From Ramlibacter humi (GTDB lineage: Bacteria > Pseudomonadota > Gammaproteobacteria > Burkholderiales > Burkholderiaceae_C), in assembly GCF_004681975.1 (NCBI RefSeq), contig NZ_SMLK01000001.1:1488001-1552000 (forward strand): a DNA stretch of 64,000 bases. Direction: 5' to 3'. The notes under the pieces are model-generated. The model was not told the origin of the DNA and did no database searches. It was given only the letters and a program-made list of their open reading frames with translations. This document shows, one piece after another, positions 28,467 to 39,830 of this stretch. Position numbers and translations under genes: made by a program. Numbering within the stretch: the stretch's first letter is position 1; the number at the start of each line of letters is the position of its first letter.

Positions 28467-30947
28467 TCATCCGCGCGGCGGCGCGGGCATGGTGAAGCGG
28501 AAGGTGGCGCCCTGGCCGGACACCGATTCGGCGCGGATGCTTCCGCCCTGCCGCGTCAGCGCGCGCGCCACCGCGGCCAGGCCCACGCCGGTGCCGGGAA
28601 ACTCGTCGGACCCGTGCAGCCGCTGGAAGGTGCCGAACAGCTTGTCGACGTGCGCCATGTCGAAACCGGCGCCGTTGTCGTGCACGAACACCTGGCCCGT
28701 GCCCGCGGCGCCGCCCACTTCGATCTCGGCCTGCCCGCGCCTGGACGAGAACTTCCACGCGTTGCCCAGCAGGTTGTCCATCACCAGCCGCATCAGGCGC
28801 GGGTCGCCTTCCACCACCAGTCCCGGCGCGACCTTCCACGCCACCTGGCGCTGGGGCGACTGCTGCTGCAACTGCTCGAGGATGCCCCGCGCGATCGCGC
28901 TGACGTCCACGGCCTGGCGCGCCACTTCGCCCTGCGACACGCGCGCCAGCACCAGCCAGCCCTCCACCAGCTGCACCATGTCGTCGGCGTTGGCGCGGAT
29001 GCGGTCCAGGTAGTGCGCGGCGCGACCCCGCACCGCGCCCGCCAGCTCGCCCCGCATCGCGTCGGTGAACGACACGATGCGCTGGATGGGCGACTGCAGG
29101 TCGTGCGAGACCGAATACGAGAACGAGCGCAACTGCTCGTTGGCCAGCCGCAGTTCCGCCTCGCGCTTTTCCAGCTCGCGCGTGCGCTGCGCGATGCGTT
29201 CTTCCAGCGTGGCGTTCAGGTCGCGCAGCTCGGCCAGCAGGCGCACGCGGGCGGTGATGTCCTGCTGCGCGCCCTGGATGCGGACCACGCTGCCGCCCTC
29301 CTCGCGCACCGGGTAGCCGATGGAACGCAGCCAGACGCGGCGCCCGGCGGCGGTGGCCAGTTCCACTTCGATGTCGAACGCCTCGCCATGCTGCACGGCA
29401 CGGTCCAGCGCCCGCTCGGCCGGCTCGCGCGAAGCGGGCCGCAGCATGGCCATCACGTCGGTGGCGGCCTGCGTCTCGTCGGCGGGCAGGTCCAGGATGG
29501 CCGCGGCTTCGCCGGACAGGTGCACGCGCTGCGTCGCCAGGTCGATCTCCCACCCGCCCATGCGCGCCAGCCGGCTGGCCATGCGCAGGCTGTCGGCCTG
29601 CCGCTCCAGCCGCTGCTGCGCGTGCTTCAGGTCATGCACGTCGGTGGCGGTGCCGTACCAGGACACCACCTGCCCTTCGGCATTCCGGTTGGGCAGCACG
29701 CGCACCAGCTGCCAGCGGTGCAGCCCGTCGCGATGGCGCAGGCGCATCTCCAGTTGCAGCGGCTCGGGCTGGCCCTGCGCCGAAACCTGCCGGCGGATGC
29801 GGTCCACGTCCTCGGGCGCGGCCAGCTCGTGCCAGGGCTGGCCGATGGCTTCGCGCGGGGCGCGGCCGGTGGCGTCGGACCAGCGCTCGTTCATGAACTG
29901 CACGACGCCCTGGCCGTCGGTGATGAACACCACCTGCGGCATCGCATGCGCCAGGTCGGCGAAGCGCCGTTCCATGTGCTGGCGCCGGCGCCGGTGGCGG
30001 CGCGTCTGCAGCGCGATGGCGCCGGCCGTGCCCAGCGACAGCAGCCACACCGCGCCGGTGAGCGTGGCGAATTGCCGCCAGGGCGCCAGCAGCTCCGAAT
30101 AGGACGAGCCCACCAGCACCACCAGCTGCGGGTACTCCGGCAGCGAGCGGTAGGCGATGACGCGGTCCACACCGTCCAGCACGCTGCGGTTGAGGAACAG
30201 GCCGGCGGGCGACTGCGGCAGCCATTCGCGGAACAGCTCCGACGCCGAATAGTCGCGGCCCAGCGCGGACTGCTCCGCGGGGCTGCGCATCATCAGCTGC
30301 CCGTTGCGGTTGAGCAGGGACACCACGCCGCCGCGGCCCACGTCCAGGCCGCGCCACACCGACTGGAAGTAGCTCGGCTCCAGCGACGCCACCACGACGC
30401 CGCGCAGCTCGCCGCCGGGCGCGCGGATCGCGCGCGAGATCGTCATCTGCCAGCGGCCGTTGGCGCGGCTGCGCTGCAGCGGGCCGACGTAGGCGGCCGG
30501 GGTGCGCTCGCCGAGGTGGCTGCGGTAGTAGCCGCGGTCGGCCAGGTCGGTGAGGTGCTGCGCGCCGGGGTCGGTGGCGAAGGCGAGGTGGCCGTGCGCG
30601 TCGACGACCCACAGCGCGCTGACGTATGGCAGATCCGCCATCTCGTCGCGCAGCATGGCCTGGCCGGCTTCGGCGCCGAGCCTCTCGACGGTGCCGTCGT
30701 TGAGCTTGTGCGCGGCGAATTGCAGGCGCTCGTCGACGGCCTGCACGGTGCGGATGGTCTGCTCGGCGATGATGCCCGACAGCGCGCGCGTGAGCTGCTC
30801 GCCGGTGCGAAGCGCTTCGCCGCGCAACGCCCACAATGCCACGCCCACGACGCCGCCCGAGGCGAGCGCGAATCCCGCAAGCCACCATGCGATGCGCGAT
30901 GCGTTGCCGCGCGAGGGTTCCGTGGCGAAGTATTCCCACTTGGGCAT
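28467..30947 (-). CDS. PAS-domain sensor histidine kinase
   Basis: An 826-residue membrane kinase. It has an N-terminal helix ([23 protein letters not shown]), a periplasmic dCache sensor (about 45-300), and a second helix ([14 protein letters not shown]). Two PAS domains follow (around [20 protein letters not shown] and [16 protein letters not shown]). HisKA is [17 protein letters not shown] and HATPase is [19 protein letters not shown] and GTGVGLAAV. The kinase resembles phytochrome-like/PAS kinases. There is no cognate regulator adjacent. Confidence 0.9.
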   Translation of the reverse strand: MPKWEYFATEPSRGNASRIAWWLAGFALASGGVVGVALWALRGEALRTGEQLTRALSGIIAEQTIRTVQAVDERLQFAAHKLNDGTVERLGAEAGQAMLRDEMADLPYVSALWVVDAHGHLAFATDPGAQHLTDLADRGYYRSHLGERTPAAYVGPLQRSRANGRWQMTISRAIRAPGGELRGVVVASLEPSYFQSVWRGLDVGRGGVVSLLNRNGQLMMRSPAEQSALGRDYSASELFREWLPQSPAGLFLNRSVLDGVDRVIAYRSLPEYPQLVVLVGSSYSELLAPWRQFATLTGAVWLLSLGTAGAIALQTRRHRRRRQHMERRFADLAHAMPQVVFITDGQGVVQFMNERWSDATGRAPREAIGQPWHELAAPEDVDRIRRQVSAQGQPEPLQLEMRLRHRDGLHRWQLVRVLPNRNAEGQVVSWYGTATDVHDLKHAQQRLERQADSLRMASRLARMGGWEIDLATQRVHLSGEAAAILDLPADETQAATDVMAMLRPASREPAERALDRAVQHGEAFDIEVELATAAGRRVWLRSIGYPVREEGGSVVRIQGAQQDITARVRLLAELRDLNATLEERIAQRTRELEKREAELRLANEQLRSFSYSVSHDLQSPIQRIVSFTDAMRGELAGAVRGRAAHYLDRIRANADDMVQLVEGWLVLARVSQGEVARQAVDVSAIARGILEQLQQQSPQRQVAWKVAPGLVVEGDPRLMRLVMDNLLGNAWKFSSRRGQAEIEVGGAAGTGQVFVHDNGAGFDMAHVDKLFGTFQRLHGSDEFPGTGVGLAAVARALTRQGGSIRAESVSGQGATFRFTMPAPPRG

Positions 30948-31077
30948 GCGCCCTGCTCCCTGTCCCTTTCCGCCCCGCTCCCTGCGGGGCCGCGCGATGA
31001 TGCCGCAGGCTCAGCCGCAAGCCAACGCGGCAAAACCAGAACGCACGCATCGCGTCAGGCTTGCCAAGGCCGCTCCG

Positions 31078-31372
31078 ATGGACGGATGGACCGGCCGATC
31101 CGCGCGCGAGCTGCCGCGCGCCGTGCATTCGCGTGAACTTTCGTGCGAAGAAATCATGCGCGCGCACCTGGCGCGACTCGAAAGGTTGAACCCGGCGGCC
31201 AATGCGATCGTCTCGCGCGGCCCCCGAAGAACTGATCGCGCAGTCGCGTGCATGCGACACCCGACCCGGCTGGCCGATGAGCATGCAGCTGGTGGCCACG
31301 CACGGCGCGCAAGCGTTGCTGCTGCGCGTGGCGGCGGCCTGCGAGGTGCTCTGCGCGCGGACTTCATGGCGC
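31078..31372 (+). pseudogene. decayed amidase
   Basis: The plus strand first reads SARELPRAVHSRELSCEEI and HLARLERLNPAANAIVSR, the normal start of an amidase-signature (GatA-like) enzyme. After a frame change it continues APEELIAQSRACD and jumps to GWPMSMQLVATHGAQALLLRVAAACE, which is the normal C-terminus. Around 350 residues in between, with the Ser-Ser-Lys catalytic core, are missing. This is a remnant made by an internal deletion plus a frameshift. Confidence 0.8.
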
Positions 31373-31495
31373 GCCAACCGCCCGCGCCCGCGCGCGTGTA
31401 GGGAAAACGACAACGCTTTGCCCAAAAGTTCGCCCGGGGCGCATACTCGGCAGTCGCACAACAAATGAGCCCGTCGCGGGCCACCGGAGGACAAC

Positions 31496-32260
31496 ATGGG
31501 ACTGATGGACCGCCTGTTCGGCCGTCCCGCTGCCAAGCCCGCCACGGCCGCGGGCCCGCGCAGCTTGCAGCCCGGTGCCAACGGCCCTGCGTCCACCCGC
31601 GGCGCCGCCAATTCCCAGCAGACTGTCCGCAAGGAACTGGTGCGCGTGTCGGTGCGCGACACGCTGCTGCACAACGGCATCCCCGCCACCTGGATCCGCG
31701 CGGAGCCCCTCACCACCGCCCAGGCCGGCCGCGATGCCGGCGTGCACGTGCGCCTGGTGGTGCAGCACTGGGACTCGCGCCTGATGCTGCATTCCGTCTC
31801 GCTGCAGGACCATGTGGAAAAGCGCATCCTCGCGCTGGACCCCGAAGCCGAGCAGTGGCTGATGGGCCTGTCGTGGCAGTTCGCGCTGGAAGACACCTCG
31901 CTGTGCCCGCCGCTGCCGCATCCGGGCAGCTGGACTTCCGCGCCGCCGGAAGCCGTGGCCGCCGCCACCGCGCCTGCGCCCGTGGCGGCCGCGCCGCTGG
32001 GCCAGGGCGACGTGATCAGCGGCCCCACGCGCATCGAGAAAAGCGGCGAGGACAAGCGCGCGGAGCTCGAGCGCCTGCTGGGCGAGCGCGACGCCGACTT
32101 CAGCGGCGACGACGGCGGCTTCAGCAAGACCCAGCCCATGGGCTTCGAGAAGACGCAGCCGATGACGGCGCTGGATCCCGCGTCATTCGAAAGGACGCAG
32201 CCGGTGCAGCGCCAGCCGCAGTTCGACAAGACGCAGCCGGTCAAGCGCCCGCCGGGCTGA
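31496..32260 (+). CDS. hypothetical protein with TQP repeats
   Basis: A 254-residue cytosolic protein. Residues about 45-150 form a compact domain (VRVSVRDTLLHNGIPATWIRAE, VRLVVQHWD). After a Pro/Ala linker the tail carries four copies of F-x-[KR]-TQP[MV]: FSKTQPM, FEKTQPM, FERTQPV and FDKTQPV. Repeated Thr-Gln in a flexible tail looks like a set of FHA-domain ligands or kinase sites, which is inference. The stop overlaps the MATE gene start (TGATG), so they are coupled. Confidence 0.65.
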   Translation: MGLMDRLFGRPAAKPATAAGPRSLQPGANGPASTRGAANSQQTVRKELVRVSVRDTLLHNGIPATWIRAEPLTTAQAGRDAGVHVRLVVQHWDSRLMLHSVSLQDHVEKRILALDPEAEQWLMGLSWQFALEDTSLCPPLPHPGSWTSAPPEAVAAATAPAPVAAAPLGQGDVISGPTRIEKSGEDKRAELERLLGERDADFSGDDGGFSKTQPMGFEKTQPMTALDPASFERTQPVQRQPQFDKTQPVKRPPG

Positions 32261-33609
32261 TGCAGGGCGCCGCGCCGCCGCTGTGGAGGAAGTTCCTCGC
32301 CTTCCTCGCGCCGCTGATCGCCACCAACGTGCTGCAGGCCCTGTCGGGCACGCTGAACAACATCTACCTGGGGCGCATGCTCGGCACCGAAGCGCTGGCC
32401 GCGGCGGTGGCGTTCTTCCCGCTGCTGATGTTCCTGATCGCGCTGGTGATCGGCCTGGGCACGGGCAGCTCCATCCTGGTGGGCCAGGCCTGGGGCGCGA
32501 AAAAGACCGAGGTGGTGCTGCGCGTGGCGGGCACTTCGCTCGCGGGCGCGGCGGTGCTGGGCGTGGCCATCGCGGTGCTGGGTTTCCTGGGCGTCGACTG
32601 GATGCTGGCGGCGCTGCGCACGTCGCCCGCGGTGCTGCCGCAAGCGGTGGCATACGCGCACGTCATGCTGCTGGCGTTGCCGCTGGTGTTCCTGGCCATC
32701 GTCGCTTCTTCGCTGCTGCGCGGCGTGGGCGACACCGTCACGCCGCTGCGGATGCTGCTGGTGATCACCGCCTTCACCATGCTGCTGACGCCCTTCCTGA
32801 TCCGCGGCCTGCCCGGCGTCGGGCCGCTCGGCGTGAAAAGCGCCGCGTGGGCCGTGGTGGCGGGCCATTTGGCCAGCCTGGGCTGGGTGGCCTGGCACCT
32901 CACGCGCCGCGGCCATGTGTTCGCCTGGCCGGCGGTGTCGCCGCACCTGCGCTTCGACGGCGCGCTGCTGCGGCAGGTGGTGCGCCTGGGCACGCCGACG
33001 GGCCTGTTCTTCATCACCGGCTCGCTCGCCGACATCGCGCTGCTGTCGCTGGTGAATGCGCACGGGGTGCAGGCCACCGCGGCCTGGGGCGCGGTGAACC
33101 AGGTGATGGCCTACGTGCAGTTCCCGGCAGTGTCGATCTCCATCGCCACATCGGTGTTCGCGGCACAGGCGATCGGCGGCGACCGGCTCGATGAAGTGGG
33201 CCACGTCACGCGCATCGGCCTGGGCATGAACCTGGCGCTGACCGGCGGGCTGGCGCTCGTCATGGCGCTGGGCGCGCCGTGGGTGGTGCAGCTGTTCATC
33301 GTCGACCCGGCGGTGATCGAACTGGCGAGCAAGGTGCTGTATGTCACCGTGTGGGGCAGCATGCTGTTCGGCATGGCCAGCGTGTTCAGCGGCGTCATGC
33401 GCGCGGCCGGCACCGTGCGCGTGCCCACCATCATTTCGCTCAGCTGCCTGGCGCTGCTGATGTTCCCGCTGGGCTGGCTGTTCGACCGCACGCTGGGGCT
33501 GCGCTGGATCTGGCTGGCCTATCCCGCGACCTACGGCACCGGCCTGGTGCTGCAGGCGCTGTACTTTCACGGCGTGTGGCAGCGCGGGCCGATCCGCAAG
33601 CTGGTGTGA
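32260..33609 (+). CDS. MATE-family efflux transporter
   Basis: A 449-residue inner-membrane protein with about 12 helices in two related halves. The N-terminal half has PLIATNVLQALSGTLNNIYLGRMLG and the second half LGTPTGLFFITGSLADIALLSLV, the usual start of each MATE repeat. Such proteins expel cationic drugs or metabolites in exchange for Na+ or H+. ATG 32260 overlaps the stop of the TQP-repeat gene. The longer open frame upstream is a shadow. Confidence 0.9.
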   Translation: MQGAAPPLWRKFLAFLAPLIATNVLQALSGTLNNIYLGRMLGTEALAAAVAFFPLLMFLIALVIGLGTGSSILVGQAWGAKKTEVVLRVAGTSLAGAAVLGVAIAVLGFLGVDWMLAALRTSPAVLPQAVAYAHVMLLALPLVFLAIVASSLLRGVGDTVTPLRMLLVITAFTMLLTPFLIRGLPGVGPLGVKSAAWAVVAGHLASLGWVAWHLTRRGHVFAWPAVSPHLRFDGALLRQVVRLGTPTGLFFITGSLADIALLSLVNAHGVQATAAWGAVNQVMAYVQFPAVSISIATSVFAAQAIGGDRLDEVGHVTRIGLGMNLALTGGLALVMALGAPWVVQLFIVDPAVIELASKVLYVTVWGSMLFGMASVFSGVMRAAGTVRVPTIISLSCLALLMFPLGWLFDRTLGLRWIWLAYPATYGTGLVLQALYFHGVWQRGPIRKLV

Positions 33610-33615
33610 ACGCGG

Positions 33616-34329
33616 TCAGAACAGGCTGGCTTGCGGCGGCGGTGCCGGGGGCGGCCGCAAGGTGCGCACGCTGCCGGCCTTGGGCGCGCGCGGCGGCAAG
33701 GGCGACGGGTACGCGGCCAGCGGCTTGTCCCAGGTGCGGAAGTAGTTCGGCGCGTCCTGCACTCGGCAGGTGAGCCAGTTGCCGTAGTCCTCGGGATCGA
33801 GGATCACCACCATGCGCTTCTCGTCTTCGGGCCTGTGGAAGCGCTGCATCAGCGGATGGCCGTCGGCGTTGACCGTGAGCATGGCGAAGCTCAGCACCTC
33901 GCGGCCGTCCGGGTGCCGCCACGGCCGCCACAGGCCGGCCACGCCGAAGGGCTTGCCGTCTTCCTGCGCGATCGCCCAGCGCACGGCCTGGCCGGTTTCC
34001 CAGCACGGTTCGTAGATGGCTTCGCACGGGATGACGCAACGCCAGCCGCGCGCCCAGGCGTCGCGGAAGCTCGGCAGGCGGTGCACGGTCTCGCTGCGCG
34101 CGTTGTAGGTGTGGCGGCCGAAAGCGATCTCGGTGGCGAAGTCCGGCAGCAGGCCGAAGAAGCCGTCGTCCACCACGCGTTCGAAGCCCGAGCCGTCCTG
34201 CGCCAGACGGATGAAAGGCGCCAGGCCCAGCGGCCAGGTGTCGGTGGGCTCGCCGTCACGGCCGCGCTCCACGCCGAAGAACTCCAGCAGGCGGCCGCTG
34301 CCGGTGACCGGCACGTAGTTCGAGCACAT
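33616..34329 (-). CDS. SRAP-domain (YedK/HMCES-like) protein
   Basis: A 237-residue protein of the SRAP family, which shields abasic sites in single-stranded DNA by a covalent thiazolidine link. After removal of Met, Cys2 (MCSNY) is the cross-linking residue. NARSET, the Glu in PCEAIYEP and the His in FHRPEDEKRM are the other active-site residues. It works in the cytosol on damaged replication forks. It is convergent with the MATE gene, 6 bases apart. Confidence 0.92.
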   Translation of the reverse strand: MCSNYVPVTGSGRLLEFFGVERGRDGEPTDTWPLGLAPFIRLAQDGSGFERVVDDGFFGLLPDFATEIAFGRHTYNARSETVHRLPSFRDAWARGWRCVIPCEAIYEPCWETGQAVRWAIAQEDGKPFGVAGLWRPWRHPDGREVLSFAMLTVNADGHPLMQRFHRPEDEKRMVVILDPEDYGNWLTCRVQDAPNYFRTWDKPLAAYPSPLPPRAPKAGSVRTLRPPPAPPPQASLF

Positions 34330-34356
34330 GGGCGGCGATGCTAACCCGGCCGTGCG

Positions 34357-34423
34357 GCCTGTCCTGCGCTGAAGAAGGCACGCCCTGAGCTGAAGAAAAG
34401 GCCTGTCCTGAGCTTGTCGAAGG
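34357..34423. repeat. degenerate cluster of CCTGAGCTTGTCGAAGG repeats
   Basis: A clear copy CCTGAGCTTGTCGAAGG lies at 34407-34423. It is preceded by two degenerate relatives, CCTGCGCTGAAGAAGG and CCCTGAGCTGAAGAAAAGG. This is the same dispersed element as in the DUF2894 gene at 14374-14397. It separates the SRAP gene from the HxlR gene. Confidence 0.65.
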
Positions 34424-34504
34424 AAGACCCGCCGCTATTGTTTGTGTAGCGCGGGATGCGTACACTGCCCCTCCCCGCGCGCGGGGCCGACCAGAACAAC
34501 AAGC

Positions 34505-34834
34505 ATGAGCGCCAAGGACAACGCCGCCATCCACCAGCTGCTGGCCCTGCTGGAAGCGCGCTATGCCATCCGCGTGCTCTGGGCGTTGCGCGACGGCCAC
34601 CCGCAGACCTTCCGCCTGCTGCAGGACAGCGTGGGCGGCATCACGCCCAACACGCTGAACACCCGTATCAAGGAGATGCGCGAGGCCGGCCTCATGGGCC
34701 ACGGGCCCGACGGCTACTGCATCACCGCCGCCGGCGCCGACCTGCTGCGGCGCCTGTCCGACCTGCCCGCCTTCGCCGCCAGGTGGGCGGCGATGCAGGG
34801 CAAGAAGAAGAACCACCCCAGCACCACGCCATGA
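34505..34834 (+). CDS. HxlR-family regulator
   Basis: A 109-residue winged-helix protein. RYAIRVLWALRDGHPQTFRLL, GITPNTLNTRIKEMREAGLM and DGYCITAAGADLL are the HxlR pattern. It is smaller than TetR or MarR regulators and has no effector domain. Its stop overlaps the FAH-family gene (ATGA at 34831-34834), which suggests that it controls its own operon. The inducer is unknown. Confidence 0.87.
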   Translation: MSAKDNAAIHQLLALLEARYAIRVLWALRDGHPQTFRLLQDSVGGITPNTLNTRIKEMREAGLMGHGPDGYCITAAGADLLRRLSDLPAFAARWAAMQGKKKNHPSTTP

Positions 34835-36024
34835 ACGAACTCGCCAACGCCCTGCGGCCGGGAGCCGCCCTGCCGCAAGATGCGGCCACCGCCACGCTCG
34901 TCGGCCGCGCCTGGGTCGAAGACCAGGGCGCGGTGCTCGTGCGCATCACGCCCGAGGCCGTGTTCGACCTCTCGCGCCTGGCGCCCACCATGAGCGAACT
35001 GCTCGAACTGGAAGACCCCGCGTCCGCCGTGCGCGGTTTCACCGCGCCGCGCATCGGCAGCGCCGCCGCCGTGCTGGCCAACAGCGCGTGGGACGCGCGC
35101 GATCCCTCGCTGCCCTGGCTGATGGCGCCCTGCGACCTGCAGGCGATCAAGGCCGCGGGCGTCACCTTCGTCGCCTCGATGCTCGAACGCGTGATCGAGG
35201 AGCAGGCGCGCGGCGACCTGTCCAAGGCCGAAGCCGTGCGCGCCGAAGTCGTCTCGGTGATCGGCGACAACCTGTCGGCGGTGAAGCCCGGTTCGCCCGA
35301 AGCGGCGAAGCTGAAGGAAGTGCTCATCGCGCGCGGCATGTGGTCGCAGTACCTGGAGGTGGGCATCGGCCCCGACGCCGAGGTATTCACCAAGTCGCAG
35401 CCCATGAGCGCCGTGGGCACCGGCGCCGAAGTCGGCCTGCACCCGAAAAGCGAGTGGAACAACCCCGAGCCCGAGATCGTGCTGGCCGTGGACAGCCGCG
35501 GCCGCGTGAAAGGCGCGGCATTGGGCAACGACGTGAACCTGCGCGACTTCGAAGGCCGCAGCGCGCTGCTGCTGGGCAAGGCCAAGGACAACAACGGCAG
35601 CTGCGCCATCGGCCCTTTCATCCGCCTGTTCGACGCGCAGTTCGGCATCGGCACCGTGCGCAAGTGCGAGCTGGCCATGCGCGTGACCGGGCCCGAGGGC
35701 TTCGTGATGGAAGGCTCGAGCTCGCTCGCGAAGATCAGCCGCGACCCGCTGGACCTGGTGCAGCAGGCGCGCGGCGCGACGCACCAGTACCCGGACGGCT
35801 TCGTGCTGTTCCTGGGCACGATGTTCGCGCCGGTGCAGGACCGGCACGGCCCGGGTCAAGGGTTCACCCACGTGGCCGGTGACGTTGTTACGGTGGCGAC
35901 ACCGTCGCTCGGTACACTGGCCAATCGCGTCAACACCAGCGACCGCATCCCGCCCTGGACCTACGGCACGGGCGCGCTGATGAAGGACCTGGCCCGGCGA
36001 GGCCTGCTGGCCCCCGCCGACTGA
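34831..36024 (+). CDS. fumarylacetoacetate-hydrolase family protein
   Basis: A 397-residue protein of the FAH superfamily. The C-terminal domain shows [48 protein letters not shown] and [15 protein letters not shown], with the metal-binding Glu and Asp. The length fits the FAH-like sugar-acid dehydratase/lyase group rather than classic fumarylacetoacetase. It may act on a 2-keto-3-deoxy sugar acid, but the reaction is not settled. It is coupled to the HxlR gene. Confidence 0.85.
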   Translation: MNELANALRPGAALPQDAATATLVGRAWVEDQGAVLVRITPEAVFDLSRLAPTMSELLELEDPASAVRGFTAPRIGSAAAVLANSAWDARDPSLPWLMAPCDLQAIKAAGVTFVASMLERVIEEQARGDLSKAEAVRAEVVSVIGDNLSAVKPGSPEAAKLKEVLIARGMWSQYLEVGIGPDAEVFTKSQPMSAVGTGAEVGLHPKSEWNNPEPEIVLAVDSRGRVKGAALGNDVNLRDFEGRSALLLGKAKDNNGSCAIGPFIRLFDAQFGIGTVRKCELAMRVTGPEGFVMEGSSSLAKISRDPLDLVQQARGATHQYPDGFVLFLGTMFAPVQDRHGPGQGFTHVAGDVVTVATPSLGTLANRVNTSDRIPPWTYGTGALMKDLARRGLLAPAD

Positions 36025-36044
36025 ACAAGAAAGGAAAGCTCCCG

Positions 36045-36395
36045 ATGATCACCACCCCGTCCGGCCTGAAGTACGAGGACACCACCCCCGGCACCGGCGC
36101 CGAAGCCAAACCCGGCCAGCACGTGCACGTGCACTACACCGGCTGGCTGTTCGACAACGGCGAGCAAGGCGCCAAGTTCGATTCCAGCCGCGACCGCAAC
36201 GACCCGTTCGCGTTCTCGCTGGGCGCCGGCATGGTCATCAAGGGCTGGGACGAAGGCGTGGCAGGCATGAAGGTGGGCGGCAAGCGCACGCTGATCATCC
36301 CGCCGCAACTCGGCTACGGCGCGCGCGGCGCCGGCGGCGTGATCCCGCCGAACGCCACGCTGAAGTTCGACGTGGAGCTGCTGGAGGCGCACTGA
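36045..36395 (+). CDS. FKBP-type peptidyl-prolyl cis-trans isomerase
   Basis: A 116-residue single-domain [50 protein letters not shown] and [23 protein letters not shown] are the standard motifs. No signal peptide is present, so it acts in the cytosol as a folding catalyst. AAAGGAAAG precedes the ATG. It follows the FAH gene by 20 bases and may be read through from it. Confidence 0.93.
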   Translation: MITTPSGLKYEDTTPGTGAEAKPGQHVHVHYTGWLFDNGEQGAKFDSSRDRNDPFAFSLGAGMVIKGWDEGVAGMKVGGKRTLIIPPQLGYGARGAGGVIPPNATLKFDVELLEAH

Positions 36396-36410
36396 GCCTG
36401 AAAGCGGCCC

Positions 36411-36517
36411 CCCTTACGCGGAGCACGCAGAAGTTTCGCAGAGGACGCGGAGATTCAGAAAATTCTGTGAATTTTCTCTGCGAACTCTGCGCAACCTCTG
36501 CGTGCTCCGCGTAAGGG
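36411..36517. repeat. hairpin of CGCAGAG units with 21-bp perfect arms
   Basis: CCCTTACGCGGAGCACGCAG plus A at 36411-36431 is an exact reverse complement of 36497-36517. Inside, CGCAGAG and CTCTGCG units add further pairing. It is the same repeat type as at 10972-11085 and lies between FKBP and the convergent RidA gene. Confidence 0.88.
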
Positions 36518-36536
36518 AGCCCGCATTCTTCGGCGC

Positions 36537-36917
36537 TCAATGCTTGCGCGCCGTCACCTCGATCTCGATCTTCATCCGCGGGTCCAGCAGGCCGGCCTGG
36601 ATCATCATCGCGGCCGGTTTCGCCTTGCCGAACCACTTGCGCAGCACGGGCCAGCAGGCCTCGAAGTCGCGCCCGTCGGGCAGGACGTAGTTCACCCGCA
36701 CCACGTCATCGACGCCCGCACCGGCCTGCTGCAGCGCAGTGGCGATGTTCTTCATGCACTGCTCGCACTGCGCCGCCACGTCCTCCGAGATGGTCATGGA
36801 CGAGTAATCGAAGCCGGTGGTGCCCGACACGAACACCCAGTCGCCGTCCACCACGGCCCGCGAGTAGCCGATCTCGGCTTCGAACTTCGACCCTGAACTG
36901 ATCCATTGCCTGCCCAT
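36537..36917 (-). CDS. RidA family protein
   Basis: A 126-residue protein of the RidA/YjgF family, small trimeric enzymes that hydrolyse reactive enamine/imine intermediates of amino-acid metabolism. [49 protein letters not shown] and [10 protein letters not shown] are typical. The usual Arg before the final strand of RidA proper is not in its standard place, so it belongs to another subgroup (YjgH-like). ATG 36917 is the likely start. Confidence 0.85.
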   Translation of the reverse strand: MGRQWISSGSKFEAEIGYSRAVVDGDWVFVSGTTGFDYSSMTISEDVAAQCEQCMKNIATALQQAGAGVDDVVRVNYVLPDGRDFEACWPVLRKWFGKAKPAAMMIQAGLLDPRMKIEIEVTARKH

Positions 36918-37047
36918 GCGCGCCCTCCTGGCCAAAACCGTACTGTAGGCCGTGCGGGCCCAGCCCATCCGGGCGCGCGGTCGCGCTGAAGCCCTGGCCC
37001 GGGCGGACTAGCTCAGCGCTTTTTTGCGGAAAACGCCAATCCCCCTG

Positions 37048-37074
37048 CTTGAAAAGGGCTACGCTGCCCCAAGG
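37048..37074 (+). promoter_or_regulatory. sigma-32 (heat-shock) promoter of grpE
   Basis: CTTGAAA (37048-37054), a 12-base spacer and CCCCAAGG (37067-37074) match the heat-shock pattern CTTGAAA-N11-14-CCCCAT. It lies 41 bases before grpE. This fits the known RpoH control of these chaperones. Confidence 0.75.
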
Positions 37075-37114
37075 TGCACCGCAGTTTCACCGCTGCCTCC
37101 CCATAGAAGACCCG

Positions 37115-37690
37115 ATGAACGCAGACGATACGAAGATCGAACCCACCCTGGACGGCGCCCCCGGCCCCGCGGACGTCCGCCCGCCCGAGGAACGCGAAGC
37201 CACCGCCGCCGCCAACGAAGCGGACCTGGCGGCGTCGCTGGCGGAACTGGAGACGCTGCGCGCGAAGAACGCCGAGCTGTCGGAGCAGTTCCTGCGCGCC
37301 CAGGCCGACATGCAGAACACCCGCCGCCGCGCGGAAGACGAGATGGCCAAGGCGCGCAAGTTCGCCATCGAAAGCTTCGCCGAAAGCCTGCTGCCGGTCA
37401 CCGACAGCCTGGAAGCGGGCCTGGCCATCCAGGACGCCACGCCCGAGCAGATCCGCGAAGGCGCGGAAGCGACCCTGCGCCAGCTGAAGCAGGCACTGGA
37501 GCGCAACAAGGTGCTGGAGATCAACCCGGCCGCCGGCACGAAGTTCGACCCCCACCAGCACCAGGCCATCTCGATGGTTCCGGCCCCCGGGCAGGAAGCC
37601 AACACCGTCGTCACGGTCCTGCAGAAGGGCTACCTCATCGCCGACCGCGTGCTGCGCCCCGCCCTGGTGACGGTGGCCGCGCCGCAGTGA
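37115..37690 (+). CDS. grpE: nucleotide exchange factor GrpE
   Basis: A 191-residue DnaK co-chaperone that releases ADP. The long N-terminal coiled coil ([20 protein letters not shown]) leads to [18 protein letters not shown], and the C-terminal beta domain contains [16 protein letters not shown] and [17 protein letters not shown]. The chosen start is ATG 37115. A heat-shock promoter lies upstream and dnaK follows after 87 bases. Confidence 0.96.
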   Translation: MNADDTKIEPTLDGAPGPADVRPPEEREATAAANEADLAASLAELETLRAKNAELSEQFLRAQADMQNTRRRAEDEMAKARKFAIESFAESLLPVTDSLEAGLAIQDATPEQIREGAEATLRQLKQALERNKVLEINPAAGTKFDPHQHQAISMVPAPGQEANTVVTVLQKGYLIADRVLRPALVTVAAPQ

Positions 37691-37695
37691 AGCCG

Positions 37696-37723
37696 CTTGA
37701 AACGACCAGAGTTATCCACAACT
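37696..37723 (+). promoter_or_regulatory. possible second sigma-32 promoter before dnaK
   Basis: CTTGAAA at 37696-37702 is a perfect heat-shock -35 element. After 13 bases the -10 region CCACAACT is only a partial match. It would allow dnaK-dnaJ to be transcribed independently of grpE. TTATCCACA, a DnaA-box-like sequence, overlaps it at 37712-37720. Confidence 0.5.
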
Positions 37724-37777
37724 AGGCCATAGAGCCCGGGCGGACCGTCCGGCACGGAAAACAGGAGAGAAACAGTC

Positions 37778-39748
<1,971 letters not shown>

Positions 39749-39830
39749 GCGGGGCGCCGGCCTTGATGACGAACGCGCGCCGCGTTGGTGAGGAGCCAAC
39801 GCGGCGTTCGTGCTGAAAAGAAACGAACGA

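Noticed and set aside
28420-29553. Upstream extension of the pncB frame
   Set aside because: It overlaps the PAS kinase in another frame and shows no domain; PncB homologs start at MRSVPV.
31465-32259. Extension upstream of the MATE gene
   Set aside because: It is the shadow of the TQP-repeat gene; the MATE family starts near residue PLWRKFLAFLAP.
29632-33570. 1312-residue open frame on the minus strand
   Set aside because: It is antisense to the sensor kinase, TQP-repeat and MATE genes and has the Arg/His/Gln-rich composition of a high-GC shadow frame.
37712-37720. DnaA box and possible origin near dnaK
   Set aside because: A single TTATCCACA without neighbouring boxes or an AT-rich region does not support an origin.
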